Part shown: positions 18,950 to 28,446 of the stretch, piece after piece | How the letters are laid out: every line of letters starts with the position of its first letter | How positions within the stretch are numbered: position 1 is the stretch's first letter | NCBI RefSeq assembly: GCF_000505545.1 | Contig: NZ_AYTB01000007.1 | Coordinates: 428,902 to 492,901 of the forward strand | Direction: 5' to 3' | Length of the DNA: 64,000 nucleotides | Source of the DNA: Kurthia huakuii LAM0618 | Lineage (GTDB): Bacteria; Bacillota; Bacilli; Bacillales_A; Planococcaceae | The notes under the pieces: model-generated | Databases searched by the model: none | What the model saw: the letters and a program-made list of their open reading frames with translations, nothing else | What the model was told of the DNA's origin: nothing | Translations under genes and position numbers: made by a program

Positions 18950-20242
18950 ATGACAAAAATTATGATTTCAGACATGCCAAAACATGTCGGTGAAACAGTT
19001 ACCATTGGCGTTTGGTTATTTAACAAACGTTCAAGCGGTAAAATTGCATTTTTACAATTACGTGACGGTTCTGGCTTCGTGCAAGGCGTTGTCGTAAAAG
19101 CAAATGATGAAGACGTTTTTGCAACAGCAAAAGCACTTCATCAAGAAACATCCATGTATGTAACAGGTGAAGTAACGGAAGATACACGTTCTTCATTTGG
19201 CTATGAATTACAAGTAACAGGCATCGAAGTAATCAGTGAAGCACATGATTATCCGATTACGCCAAAAGAACATGGCGTTGAATTTTTAATGGACAACCGC
19301 CACTTATGGTTACGTTCTAAAAAACAACATGCCAACATGGTCGTGCGTAATGAAATTATTCGTGCAACGTATGAATTCTTTAACGATAACGGCTTCAAAA
19401 AAGTCGACCCACCAATCTTAACAGGTTCTGCACCAGAAGGAACATCTGAATTATTCCATACGAAATATTTCGACCAAGATGCTTACCTTTCTCAATCGGG
19501 CCAACTTTATATGGAAGCGGCTGCAATGGCGCTTGGTAAAGTGTTCTCATTCGGTCCGACATTCCGTGCTGAAAAATCAAAAACACGTCGCCACTTAATC
19601 GAATTCTGGATGATTGAACCAGAAATGGCGTTCGTTGAACATGATGAATCATTAGAAGTACAAGAACAATATGTGGCACATGTCGTTCAATCTGTACTGA
19701 AAAACTGTAAATTAGAGCTTGAAGTACTAGGCCGCGATACGTCAAAACTTGAAAAAGTAACAGCGCCATTCCCACGTATTTCTTACGATGATGCGATCGA
19801 GTTCTTACACAAAGAAGGCTTTGATGATATCGAATGGGGCGACGATTTTGGCGCACCACACGAAACAGCAATCGCCAACCACTTTGATTTACCGGTATTT
19901 ATTACATGTTATCCAAAAGGCATCAAACCATTCTATATGCAACCACACCCAGACCGTGACGATGTCGTGCTTTGTGCCGACTTAATCGCACCAGAAGGCT
20001 ACGGTGAAATTATCGGTGGTTCTGAGCGTATTTGGGATCATAAATTAATGAAACAACAAATCGAAGCTGCTGGTTTAGACCCAGACGCATACGCATGGTA
20101 TTTACAACTACGCGAATTCGGTTCAGTGCCTCACTCAGGCTTTGGTTTAGGTTTAGAGCGTACAGTTGCATGGATCACAGGTGCTGAGCACGTACGTGAA
20201 ACGATTCCATTCCCACGTTTATTAAACCGTATTTACCCATAG
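18950..20242 (+). CDS. asnS: Asparaginyl-tRNA synthetase
   Basis: Charges tRNA-Asn. 430 residues, identical in length to B. subtilis AsnS. N-terminal OB-fold anticodon-binding domain (about 10-100), then class II core with [21 protein letters not shown] and the C-terminal motif 3 [16 protein letters not shown] 18950 sits six bases after GGAGG (18940-18944). In B. subtilis aspB precedes it; here ypmB does. Confidence 0.97.
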   Translation: MTKIMISDMPKHVGETVTIGVWLFNKRSSGKIAFLQLRDGSGFVQGVVVKANDEDVFATAKALHQETSMYVTGEVTEDTRSSFGYELQVTGIEVISEAHDYPITPKEHGVEFLMDNRHLWLRSKKQHANMVVRNEIIRATYEFFNDNGFKKVDPPILTGSAPEGTSELFHTKYFDQDAYLSQSGQLYMEAAAMALGKVFSFGPTFRAEKSKTRRHLIEFWMIEPEMAFVEHDESLEVQEQYVAHVVQSVLKNCKLELEVLGRDTSKLEKVTAPFPRISYDDAIEFLHKEGFDDIEWGDDFGAPHETAIANHFDLPVFITCYPKGIKPFYMQPHPDRDDVVLCADLIAPEGYGEIIGGSERIWDHKLMKQQIEAAGLDPDAYAWYLQLREFGSVPHSGFGLGLERTVAWITGAEHVRETIPFPRLLNRIYP

Positions 20243-20252
20243 TTTTTAACGC

Positions 20253-20306
20253 GTGCAAAAATCCAGACCATTTTTGCACCTGAACGCTTGCCCACCAGAC
20301 CGGGCA
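20253..20306 (+). other. Two consecutive hairpins with the same CCAGACC loop
   Basis: Hairpin 1: GTGCAAAAAT (20253-20262) and ATTTTTGCAC (20270-20279), perfect ten pairs, loop CCAGACC. Hairpin 2: TGCCC (20289-20293) and GGGCA (20302-20306), loop ACCAGACC. The stems are unrelated but the loops share CCAGACC. They lie in the asnS 3' untranslated region, before its terminator. Confidence 0.6.
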
Positions 20307-20329
20307 GGAAAAAGTTACAACAGTCAGTC

Positions 20330-20367
20330 GAACCACATTTCATTAGAGATGTGGTTCTTTTTGTTGT
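20330..20367 (+). terminator. Intrinsic terminator after asnS
   Basis: GAACCACAT (20330-20338) pairs with ATGTGGTTC (20349-20357), followed by five T. Confidence 0.87.
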
Positions 20368-20421
20368 TTAAACCTTAAAAATAGATGACTGTTTCAAAGG
20401 TAGCAAAGCGCGAATAGGTAG

Positions 20422-20430
20422 TGTTATAAT
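20422..20430 (+). promoter_or_regulatory. Extended -10 promoter for dnaD-nth-ypoC
   Basis: TGTTATAAT, a full extended -10 (TGnTATAAT), 52 bases before the dnaD GTG. The -35 region is weak, which is usual for extended -10 promoters. It also shows that the in-frame ATG at 20429 is not the dnaD start, since it overlaps the -10. Confidence 0.6.
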
Positions 20431-20482
20431 GAGCATTGAACGTCTGAAAAGACCTAACAATTTTGCATTGGAGGAGTCATAC

Positions 20483-21208
20483 GTGAACGAACAACAAAAA
20501 AGGCTCCAAACGTGGATTGAGCGTGGAAATGTGACGATTTCACAGCTCTTTTTTCAATACTACAAAGAGCTTATGATTGCCGACAGTGATGCGATGCTTA
20601 TTATGCACTTGCAAGCATTTCATGACGAAGGCGAATTATTCCCAACACCAACGCGTATTGCCGAACGGATGCATTTATCGGCAGATGCGATTTCAGCCGC
20701 GATGCAGCGCCTAATGCAAAGCGGCTATATTGAAATTGTACAAAACGTCACAGATGGCGTCCTTTATGAACAAATTAATTTAATGCCACTTTGGGTGCGA
20801 ATACTTGATTGTGCGACAACTGAAAAACAGCACGTACAAGAACAACAAGTCGAAGTCGAAGAGGGCGAATTATTCCGCTTATTTGAGCAAGAGTTTGGCC
20901 GCCTATTATCGCCGATGGAAGCTGAAACGGTGGCGATGTGGTTAGACCAAGATCATCATACAGCAGCACTCATCCGTAAAGCATTGATGGAAGCCGTATT
21001 AGCGCAAAAAGTAACGATGCGTTATATTGACCGTATTTTATTTGATTGGAAGAAAAATAATATTAAAACGGTTGAAGAAGCGGATCGCTATTCACAAAAC
21101 TTCCGCGACCACAATTTAAAAAAGCAGTTGCAACAAGCGCAACAGCCAGAGCTAAATCAGCCGGTGAAACGTGCACCTTTTTACAATTGGCTAGAAGAGG
21201 AGGAGTAG
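20483..21208 (+). CDS. dnaD: DNA replication initiation protein DnaD
   Basis: Primosome protein that helps load the replicative helicase at oriC and restart sites. About 241 residues: N-terminal winged helix (LFPTPTRIAERMHLSADAIS) and C-terminal DnaD domain (LFEQEFGRLLSPMEAE, later RYIDRILFDWKKNNIKT). GTG 20483 lies seven bases after GGAGGAG. It starts the dnaD-nth-ypoC operon; nth begins within two bases of its stop. Confidence 0.94.
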   Translation: MNEQQKRLQTWIERGNVTISQLFFQYYKELMIADSDAMLIMHLQAFHDEGELFPTPTRIAERMHLSADAISAAMQRLMQSGYIEIVQNVTDGVLYEQINLMPLWVRILDCATTEKQHVQEQQVEVEEGELFRLFEQEFGRLLSPMEAETVAMWLDQDHHTAALIRKALMEAVLAQKVTMRYIDRILFDWKKNNIKTVEEADRYSQNFRDHNLKKQLQQAQQPELNQPVKRAPFYNWLEEEE

Positions 21209-21209
21209 C

Positions 21210-21869
21210 ATGCTAACAATTAAACAGTGGATGCATTGTCTAGATGAAATGGATAGGATGTTTCCGGATGCGCAGTGTGAGCTTGTTCATGATAATTCAT
21301 TTGAATTAACGATTGCGACGTTGCTCTCTGCACAATGTACTGATGCACTTGTCAACAAAGTCACAAAAACACTGTTCGAAAAATATAAAACACCCGAAGA
21401 CTATTTAGCGGTGCCACTTGAAGAATTAGAACAAGATATTCGTTCGATTGGGCTATTCCGTAGCAAAGCGAAAAATATTCAAAAATTAAGTCAACGCTTA
21501 TTGGATGTCTACAACGGTGAAATTCCAGCAGACCGAGATGAACTTATTACATTACCTGGAGTAGGGCGTAAAACAGCCAATGTCGTATTATCGGTTGCTT
21601 TCGATGTCCCGGCGATGGCCGTAGATACACACGTCGAACGTATTACAAAGCGTCTTGGTTTGTGTCGCTGGAAAGATAGCGTGTTAGAAGTGGAACAAAC
21701 AATCATGCGCAAAACACCAATTGAGCGCTGGAATAAGGCGCATCATCAAATGATTTTCTTTGGGCGTTATCATTGTAAAGCGCAACGACCAGGATGCGCT
21801 CAATGTCCGTTATTTGATGATTGTCGAGAAGGGCAAAAGCGTTTTAAGAAAGGACTTGTCACACGATGA
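21210..21869 (+). CDS. nth: Endonuclease III
   Basis: Base-excision-repair glycosylase/AP lyase for oxidised pyrimidines. 219 residues. Helix-hairpin-helix LPGVGRKTANVV with catalytic Lys121, catalytic Asp139 in AVDTHVERI, and a complete [4Fe-4S] cluster motif Cys189-x6-Cys196-x2-Cys199-x5-Cys205. GAGGAGGAG lies just before ATG 21210. Its stop overlaps the ypoC start. Confidence 0.97.
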   Translation: MLTIKQWMHCLDEMDRMFPDAQCELVHDNSFELTIATLLSAQCTDALVNKVTKTLFEKYKTPEDYLAVPLEELEQDIRSIGLFRSKAKNIQKLSQRLLDVYNGEIPADRDELITLPGVGRKTANVVLSVAFDVPAMAVDTHVERITKRLGLCRWKDSVLEVEQTIMRKTPIERWNKAHHQMIFFGRYHCKAQRPGCAQCPLFDDCREGQKRFKKGLVTR

Positions 21870-22210
21870 TAGTAGTCAGAACAGAACGAATCTCTAAAGA
21901 AGCAGTCGATGCATGGTTTGCAATGTGGCAATTGCAACAACAAGCCATTCATGAGGCCCATAGCAAACGTGATAAGACCGTCAAAAAGTTAATGGAACAA
22001 GCGATTGCCCATTACGAACAATTTGTCTTAGCCGCGTCAGATGTCGCGACATTAGATATAGCAGAAACATACGAGCTATTCCCGATTAATGGTATGGAGC
22101 GCCTACAATTCGTAAAAATGCGTCCCGGTCAATATGCGTGCTATCGTCAATTAGATGAGCTATTTATTGAAACGAAAAAACGTTGTGCACGATTACGCTT
22201 AAAAAAATAA
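21866..22210 (+). CDS. ypoC: YpoC family protein
   Basis: 114 residues, overlapping nth by four bases (ATGA), as ypoC does in related genomes. Mostly helical and charged, no membrane segment. The C-terminal half (FPINGMERLQFVKMRPGQYACYRQLDELF) is the recognisable part. Function unknown. Last gene before a large inverted repeat that separates it from convergent ponA. Confidence 0.82.
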   Translation: MIVVRTERISKEAVDAWFAMWQLQQQAIHEAHSKRDKTVKKLMEQAIAHYEQFVLAASDVATLDIAETYELFPINGMERLQFVKMRPGQYACYRQLDELFIETKKRCARLRLKK

Positions 22211-22222
22211 GTGAACATAAAT

Positions 22223-22362
22223 AAAAGGAGGCTGGGACAAAATATGTCACTTTCCTTTTTTAGCGTTCGCAACAAAAAACCGGAACCGCGTCACAGCGCG
22301 ATTCCGGTTTTTTTATGTTCATCTGAGAAGGTGTTGTTACACGTATGTCCCAGCCTCTTTTT
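22223..22362 (+). repeat. 140-bp nested inverted repeat with CTGGGACA arms (bidirectional terminator)
   Basis: Outer arms AAAAGGAGGCTGGGACA (22223-22239) and TGTCCCAGCCTCTTTTT (22346-22362) pair with one mismatch. Inside lies a second hairpin, CCGGAACCGCG / CGCGATTCCGG (22280-22307), followed by T7. It fills the gap between convergent ypoC and ponA and should end transcription both ways. GAGGCTGGGACA palindromes of this kind recur in other Firmicutes genomes, as I recall; no second copy was found in this window. Confidence 0.8.
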
Positions 22363-22373
22363 AGTAGGTGTTG

Positions 22374-24941
22374 TTATTGTTCAGTTGCTGGTGTATCGGT
22401 AGGCGGTGTTCCTGATGGATGTGCATCGCCGCTACCTCCCGCATTGCTATTGTTATTTGATGAGTTATCCTCTGGTGGTGTTGTTGGTGTACTGCCTTGG
22501 TCAGCGCCGCCGTTATTTGACTCTGAGCCACCTCCGCTTGAATTATTATCGCCGCCATTCGACGGTGTTTCCGGTTCGGCTGGAGGAGTCGAACTGCCTC
22601 CAGTATTAGAGTCGCCGCCACCATTCGATGGTGTTTCTGGTTCTGTTGGAGGAGTCGAGTTATCGCCATTTGAATTACTATCGCCACCGTTAGATGGTGT
22701 TGTTGGTTCGGCCGGTGGTGTTTCTTCCGTTTGCGGTTGTTCTGTTGTTGGTTCGTCCGTTGAAGGCTCCTCAGCTGAAGGTTCTTCAGTAGTAGGTTCC
22801 TCCGTTTGCGGTTGTTCTGTCGTATCCGTTTCTGGTTTTGTTGTAGCTGGTTGTTGTGTTTGTGGTTTCGTTGTTGATTGACTTGGTGCTGAAATTTGTG
22901 CGCCACGTACATACAACTCACCATTTGAACCTTCTACAACAGATTCTGGTTTTGTAAATGATTTTGTTTCTTTGCCTGATGAAATTTCAGTCATAACTTG
23001 TTTAAATAACGTTTGTGGAATATGTTTTTCCGTTAATGTTTTTAGACCAGTTTGACGTTCAGGATCTCCTGACCATGTTGCGACAGAGTAGTTTGTTGTA
23101 TAACCAACAAACCAACTATCTGGAGCTGTTTCAGCAGGAAGTCCTAATTTTTGTTTTTTCTCAGCATCAAAGTTTGTCGTACCAGATTTCCCAGCAATAT
23201 CTAAGCCATAAATACTTGCAGCAGTACCGGTAGCGCCCGCTTTTGAGCTGACGACATCACGTAAAATATCCGTTACCATATATGCTGTGTAATCGTTCAT
23301 CGCATCTTTTGGATCTGGTGTATACGATTTTGATGTTTTGCCATCACGATAAACAATTTTCTTCACGGCATGTGCTTCTGTGTAAATGCCGTTGTTCCCA
23401 AATGCCGCATATGATGCAGCCATTTGGATAGGAGATACGGTAACATTACCGCCACCAATCGCATCGGATTCCACAAGTGATTTATCTTCTATCGGTTTAA
23501 TGCCGACTTTATTTAAGAATTTTTTCGATTTCGCAGCGCCAACTTCTTTAAATGTTTTAACTGCTGGAATATTACGTGAACGATACAATGCTTCACGTAC
23601 AGTCATATTTCCTAAGTACGTGTTATCAACGTTTGTAATCGTTTGGCTTGTGCCTGTGTATTTCATTGGTTCATCGGTAATCATTGTGCCAGTAGACCAT
23701 TTTTTATTTTCAATTACGGGACCGTAATCAGCTAATGGTTTAATTGTAGAACCCGGTTGGTGTTTACTTGTAGCCATATTCAAGCCACGTTCTGGACCAT
23801 AATTACGACTACCACCAACAGCAGCAAGTGCGCCTGTTTTTGTATCAACAATCGCCATACCTGCTTGAATATCTTCCGGCGTACGACCAACGAAGTTTGC
23901 ATCGTTATTCAATGCTTTTTCAACTGATTTTTGTGCCGTAATATCTAAGTTCGTATAAACGCTAATTCCTTCTTCAAGCGCTTTTTCATCGCCATTTTCA
24001 GCAAGCTCTTTCAACACGACATCAATATAAGCATCGTATTTTGATGTCGCTGCTGCTTGACGTTTGCTTTCAGGAAGTAAGCCTTTTTTAATATCGACTT
24101 TTTGAGCTTGTTCCATTTCAGCTTTTGTAATTTTTTTGTTGTTATACATTAGAAGTAATACAACATTACGACGTTTTTCTGCGCGTTCTGGATTTTTAAA
24201 TGGATTGTAACCATTTGGCGCTTGTGGCATCCCGGCAAGTACAGCCATTTCATCTAGTGTTAAGTCTTTTAACTCTTTGCCATAGAAATATTCAGCGGCT
24301 GTACCAAAGCCATAAATACGACCAGACATTAATACTTTGTTAAAGTACATTTCAAAAATTTCATCTTTTGAATACTCGCGCTCTAGCTGTAACGCTAAAT
24401 AAGCTTCTTGTACTTTCCGTTTCATTGTTTTGCTATTATCAAAAAATGAGTTTTTAATAACTTGCTGCGTTAATGTGGATGCCCCTTGAGCACCAAAGCC
24501 GTCGCGCACGTTGGCAACGACCGCACCACCTAGACGCCAGAAGTCGATCCCATTATGATCATAAAAACGTGCATCTTCGGCTGAAAGAATCGCATCTTGC
24601 ATTTCTTTCGGTATATCTTCATATTTTACGTTTTCCCGTTCTTCGCTACCCATTGAATAAAACTCTTTGCCGTTTTTATCATAGAATTTAGAAGAAACAG
24701 GATCTTTTAATGTGTCCTCGTTGAGTTCAGGTGCCGTGAATGCTAAATAGGCAAACGCAGCGCCACCGATTAAAAATAGTACGATGAAAAGAGACGCAAT
24801 ACCGATTAGCACGCGTTTCGCTAATGATTTTTGTGATTTCTCTTTTTTCGACGTTGATGTTTTTTTCTTCGGAGACGTTGGACGTTTTGTCTTTTGATTT
24901 TGCTGTTTACGACGTTGTTCCCTTGTCATTTTCTCGTCCAC
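22374..24941 (-). CDS. ponA: Class A penicillin-binding protein PBP1
   Basis: Bifunctional peptidoglycan synthase, about 855 residues: basic cytosolic tail, one membrane helix (about 44-66), glycosyltransferase with catalytic Glu in LSAEDARFYDHNGID (about 122), and transpeptidase with STIK (Ser398, Lys401), SRN and KSGTTN motifs. The last ~180 residues are a Pro/Thr/Glu then Ser/Gly/Asn-rich tail with tandem copies of EPxTPSNGG. GTG 24941 is chosen because AGAGAGGG lies six bases upstream; an ATG at 24968 overlaps recU. Downstream of recU in one operon. Confidence 0.95.
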   Translation of the reverse strand: MDEKMTREQRRKQQNQKTKRPTSPKKKTSTSKKEKSQKSLAKRVLIGIASLFIVLFLIGGAAFAYLAFTAPELNEDTLKDPVSSKFYDKNGKEFYSMGSEERENVKYEDIPKEMQDAILSAEDARFYDHNGIDFWRLGGAVVANVRDGFGAQGASTLTQQVIKNSFFDNSKTMKRKVQEAYLALQLEREYSKDEIFEMYFNKVLMSGRIYGFGTAAEYFYGKELKDLTLDEMAVLAGMPQAPNGYNPFKNPERAEKRRNVVLLLMYNNKKITKAEMEQAQKVDIKKGLLPESKRQAAATSKYDAYIDVVLKELAENGDEKALEEGISVYTNLDITAQKSVEKALNNDANFVGRTPEDIQAGMAIVDTKTGALAAVGGSRNYGPERGLNMATSKHQPGSTIKPLADYGPVIENKKWSTGTMITDEPMKYTGTSQTITNVDNTYLGNMTVREALYRSRNIPAVKTFKEVGAAKSKKFLNKVGIKPIEDKSLVESDAIGGGNVTVSPIQMAASYAAFGNNGIYTEAHAVKKIVYRDGKTSKSYTPDPKDAMNDYTAYMVTDILRDVVSSKAGATGTAASIYGLDIAGKSGTTNFDAEKKQKLGLPAETAPDSWFVGYTTNYSVATWSGDPERQTGLKTLTEKHIPQTLFKQVMTEISSGKETKSFTKPESVVEGSNGELYVRGAQISAPSQSTTKPQTQQPATTKPETDTTEQPQTEEPTTEEPSAEEPSTDEPTTEQPQTEETPPAEPTTPSNGGDSNSNGDNSTPPTEPETPSNGGGDSNTGGSSTPPAEPETPSNGGDNNSSGGGSESNNGGADQGSTPTTPPEDNSSNNNSNAGGSGDAHPSGTPPTDTPATEQ

Positions 24942-24964
24942 AGAAATCCCTCTCTTTCTGCCTA

Positions 24965-25597
24965 TCACAAACTTGATAGTAGTTGGTCAACCGCTTTTAA
25001 GTAATCGAGCCGCGGTGCATAGCTCTCCGTTATTTCAATTGCATGTTCTTCAAAAACGCTTAGTGGAATCGATTTTCTTGCGCCCGTTTCCATCGCTTGC
25101 CAAGCAGTGTCGAGCACGTCAAATGGCAAGATGAAAAAGCGTTCTAATGTTGAAAAACTCACAAGTAAAAAACAAACCCCTTGCTGCATTTTTGCCGCAC
25201 GCATATGTGTTACTTGGTGTTCATGGACATTTTGAAGTGGAAAGGATGTTTTATTTTTTGTTTCCTTCGCATCAAAGTCAATGTAGTGTCCGTTATAAAC
25301 ACCATTATAGTCCGTCGTGGAAGGCGTTCTAAAATAAGCCTCTTGAATGACCGCTGCGCTTCGTGACGGATACGCTACTTTGACGATTTGTACGGGAACA
25401 GGTTTCTTATGAATCACTGCCGTACCTCGTTGTAAATAAAAAGCATTCGCTTCATCGATGTCATCCTCTAAGCTTTTCCCGCGATTGCTAAATGTTAACT
25501 TGTCTTTTGCGAGAATATCCGATTTTTTTTTCGAGTCACTGTTTGCTGCTTTATTTTTTGGCGTATATTGCCGTCCGTTTGGATAGCGGATTGCCAT
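24965..25597 (-). CDS. recU: Holliday junction resolvase RecU
   Basis: Cuts four-way junctions in recombinational repair and chromosome segregation. 210 residues. Landmarks are FSNRGKSLEDDIDEAN near 37-52, the nuclease core GHYIDFDAKET and an LQNVHEHQVTHM segment. ATG 25597 lies eight bases after AAGGAG; an in-frame GTG nine bases upstream overlaps that site. ponA follows after 23 bases, the recU-ponA arrangement of B. subtilis. Confidence 0.95.
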   Translation of the reverse strand: MAIRYPNGRQYTPKNKAANSDSKKKSDILAKDKLTFSNRGKSLEDDIDEANAFYLQRGTAVIHKKPVPVQIVKVAYPSRSAAVIQEAYFRTPSTTDYNGVYNGHYIDFDAKETKNKTSFPLQNVHEHQVTHMRAAKMQQGVCFLLVSFSTLERFFILPFDVLDTAWQAMETGARKSIPLSVFEEHAIEITESYAPRLDYLKAVDQLLSSL

Positions 25598-25620
25598 TCG
25601 TATCACTCCTTACCGCCTAT

Positions 25621-25629
25621 ATCATACCA
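25621..25629 (-). promoter_or_regulatory. Extended -10 of the recU-ponA promoter
   Basis: On the minus strand TGGTATGAT, an extended -10, lies 24 bases before the recU ATG. No -35 at standard spacing was recognised. The remaining 25630-25819 gap, which also drives yppE on the other strand, shows no other clear element. Confidence 0.45.
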
Positions 25630-25819
25630 CATATGTAATGAGCAGTTTTTCAAGCTCACTCAAAAGATATTAGCAATGATAGTAGCTGTTTGCAACTTCT
25701 AGAAACTCTATTATCGCCAGAAAAGGCAATTTGAATTATACTAAAAGACGATAGAGAAAGAATATTTGTTCGCTTTTTTAAGCGATTTTCCGATAAATTA
25801 AGTGAAAGAGGCGTTTAAT

Positions 25820-26179
25820 ATGCTCCAACAACTAACGACACAAATTTATGAAGAGTGCGAACTTAGCTGGATGCGCTTTATGCAATTTCGAGACGACGCA
25901 TACGAACCGGATTTTTTTAATGAAGTAAAACCATATGCCGATCGCATCCATAACATGCTTCTCGACTGGCAACAGCAAGCTGAACAGTTTATAGTGCTTG
26001 CCCGCCCTAAATATGTACATGCGATTCAAATTGCGAATGCTGTCGAGCAAATCGACCAGTTTGTCGTGCAATCATTTTATATTAAAACGAGTAAAAAGCG
26101 TTTGTATCAATCGATTCAAGCCGCTAAATATACATGTGAAACATTGCTGAGTGCATTGCGTGATGTGGCCGATGAATGA
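25820..26179 (+). CDS. yppE: YppE family protein (DUF1798)
   Basis: 119 residues, all-helical and rich in aromatic and acidic residues (YEPDFFNEVKPYADRIHNML), matching the YppE four-helix family. Cytosolic; function unknown. ATG 25820 follows AAAGAGG by eight bases; a GTG at 25802 is less likely because the site lies inside it. Its 3' end overlaps the mrfA start (ATGAATGA), so translation is probably coupled. Confidence 0.8.
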   Translation: MLQQLTTQIYEECELSWMRFMQFRDDAYEPDFFNEVKPYADRIHNMLLDWQQQAEQFIVLARPKYVHAIQIANAVEQIDQFVVQSFYIKTSKKRLYQSIQAAKYTCETLLSALRDVADE

Positions 26180-28439
26180 TAAGCCGACATTAGCAAAATG
26201 GCTCGGAGATTTTATAACAGGTGATGCACAAAAAAATATCGAACATATCGAAGTCATTCCAGCAACAACTGGAGCGTATGCGCCACTGCCGGCAGACTTA
26301 CATCCAAAGCTAGCGACCGCGCTTGAAAAACAGGGAATTACGCAGCTTTATAGCCATCAAGCGGAAGCGTATAATAAGGCAATAAACAAGCAATCCTTTA
26401 CGGCAGTGACCCCAACTGCTTCTGGGAAGTCACTGTGCTATCATCTACCCGTTCTACAATCGATTTTAACAAAGCCATCAAGTCGTGCGCTGTATTTGTT
26501 TCCAACAAAAGCATTGGCACAAGACCAAAAGAATGCAGTCAACGACTTAATTGAAGCGATTGGTGAGCCAATTTTAAGTTACACATATGATGGTGATACG
26601 GCACCTGGCATTCGAACGAAAGTGCGTAAAGCGGGGCATATTGTGATGACAAACCCCGATATGCTTCATGCGGCGATTTTACCGCACCATACGAAATGGG
26701 TGTCGCTGTTTGAAAATCTCGACTATATTGTCATTGATGAATTGCATAGCTATAAAGGCGTTTTCGGCTCGCATGTTGCGCATGTACTACGGCGTTTAAA
26801 GCGAATATGTGCCTACTATGGCAGCAATCCAACGTTTATTTGTACGTCAGCAACGATTAAAAATCCACGTGAATTAGCAGAAGTGTTAACAAATGAACCG
26901 CATGAATTGATTGCGAAAAGTGGTGCGCCCACGGGCAAAAAAACATTTGTATTTTACAATCCACCAATCGTGCATCCGACATTTGGCGTAAGGCGCAGTG
27001 CTATTTTAGAAGTGAAAGACATCGTGGGAAAATTGTATAACGCACACATTCAAACGATTGCTTTTGCGAAAAGTCGCATGCGCGTAGAGATGCTTGTGAC
27101 GTACTTAAAAAGTTTAACCGCTAAAAAAATTGCTGATGAATCGATTCGAGGCTACCGCGGTGGTTACTTACCGAGTGAGCGCCGCGCCATTGAGAAGGGC
27201 TTGCGCGATGGGACGATTCAAACAGTTGTCTCAACGAATGCGCTAGAGCTAGGCGTTGACATTGGCCAATTACAAGCGTGCATCATGACCGGCTATCCAG
27301 GGAATATTGCGAGCGCGTGGCAACAAGCCGGTCGCGCAGGACGCCGTCAAGAAGATGCGCTTGTTATTTATGTGGCGCAATCAACAGCACTTGACCAGTA
27401 TTTGATGAAACATCCGCATTACTTATTTAATAGCTCTCCAGAAGAAGCGCGTATTTTCCCGGAAAATGTGCTTATTTTAATGGATCATTTAAAGTGTGCG
27501 GCATTTGAATTACCGTTTCATTTCGGGGAGTCATATGGAGAGTTTGATGTCGAAGCATTCCTCGATTATTTTGTTGAGGAGCAAGTGTTACTCAAAACGA
27601 GTGATACATGGCATTGGATGGCTGATAGCTTTCCGGCACATAATATTAGCTTGCGTTCCGCATCACAAGAAAATGTTGTCATTATCGACCAATCTGTACC
27701 AACGAAAACGCATGTTATTGGGGAAATGGACCGCTATAGCGCAATGACGCTATTACATGAAGAAGCGATTTATTTACATCAAGGCACACAGTTTCAAGTC
27801 GAAAAGCTCGATTGGGAAGAAAAAAAGGCGTACGTCACGGAAGTTGATGTCGATTATTTTACCGATGCGAATCTCGCGGTAGAGCTTAAAGTTATTTCAG
27901 AGGATAAAGAACGTCTAGTAGGTAGTTTAACAATTGACTACGGAGATGTTATGACGCTTGCTACAGCAACCATTTTCAAAAAAATCCGTTTTAATTCGCA
28001 TGATAATATTGGTTCAGGGCCTATTACATTGCCACCAGAAGAGCTGCATACATCGAGTACATGGTTGAGTTTTGATGCACCTCTGAATTGGAATGACGAC
28101 GATTTAAGTAGCGCGATGACCGGTGTCGCGTATGCGATGAATAGCTTTATTCCACTTTATATTCAAAGTGACCGTAGCGACGTGCATGTCATACCGCAAG
28201 TGAAGGCCACGCATAATGGCAAGCCAACATTTTTTGTTTATGACCGTTATCCGGGCGGTATCGGCTTAAGTGAACGTATTTACGACTTATGGGAGCCATT
28301 ACTCGATCGCGTCTATGAGCATGTCGATAATTGTAGTTGTCAACATGGCTGCCCGTCTTGTATCGGCGCACAAGATTTAGAAGAGGGTGGCAAGAAGCAA
28401 GTGAAACGTTTCTTAGAGACAGTGTTAATGAGAGGGTGA
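26172..28439 (+). CDS. mrfA: DEAD/DEAH-family helicase MrfA (YprA)
   Basis: About 755 residues, very similar to B. subtilis YprA/MrfA, a mitomycin C repair helicase working with MrfB outside UvrABC. Motif I PTASGKS, motif II DELH in YIVIDELHSYKGVFGSH, SAT (CTSATIKNP) and motif VI QQAGRAGRR are visible. The C-terminal MZB domain has its four zinc cysteines in CSCQHGCPSC. No clear Shine-Dalgarno; ATG 26172 overlapping the yppE stop is preferred, ATG 26163 is possible. mrfB follows seven bases after the stop. Confidence 0.93.
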   Translation: MNDKPTLAKWLGDFITGDAQKNIEHIEVIPATTGAYAPLPADLHPKLATALEKQGITQLYSHQAEAYNKAINKQSFTAVTPTASGKSLCYHLPVLQSILTKPSSRALYLFPTKALAQDQKNAVNDLIEAIGEPILSYTYDGDTAPGIRTKVRKAGHIVMTNPDMLHAAILPHHTKWVSLFENLDYIVIDELHSYKGVFGSHVAHVLRRLKRICAYYGSNPTFICTSATIKNPRELAEVLTNEPHELIAKSGAPTGKKTFVFYNPPIVHPTFGVRRSAILEVKDIVGKLYNAHIQTIAFAKSRMRVEMLVTYLKSLTAKKIADESIRGYRGGYLPSERRAIEKGLRDGTIQTVVSTNALELGVDIGQLQACIMTGYPGNIASAWQQAGRAGRRQEDALVIYVAQSTALDQYLMKHPHYLFNSSPEEARIFPENVLILMDHLKCAAFELPFHFGESYGEFDVEAFLDYFVEEQVLLKTSDTWHWMADSFPAHNISLRSASQENVVIIDQSVPTKTHVIGEMDRYSAMTLLHEEAIYLHQGTQFQVEKLDWEEKKAYVTEVDVDYFTDANLAVELKVISEDKERLVGSLTIDYGDVMTLATATIFKKIRFNSHDNIGSGPITLPPEELHTSSTWLSFDAPLNWNDDDLSSAMTGVAYAMNSFIPLYIQSDRSDVHVIPQVKATHNGKPTFFVYDRYPGGIGLSERIYDLWEPLLDRVYEHVDNCSCQHGCPSCIGAQDLEEGGKKQVKRFLETVLMRG

Positions 28440-28446
28440 TAGACAC

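Noticed and set aside
22345..22881. 178-codon plus-strand frame rich in Gly, Ser and Val
   Set aside because: It is the antisense of the low-complexity ponA tail; no homology and it starts inside the palindrome.
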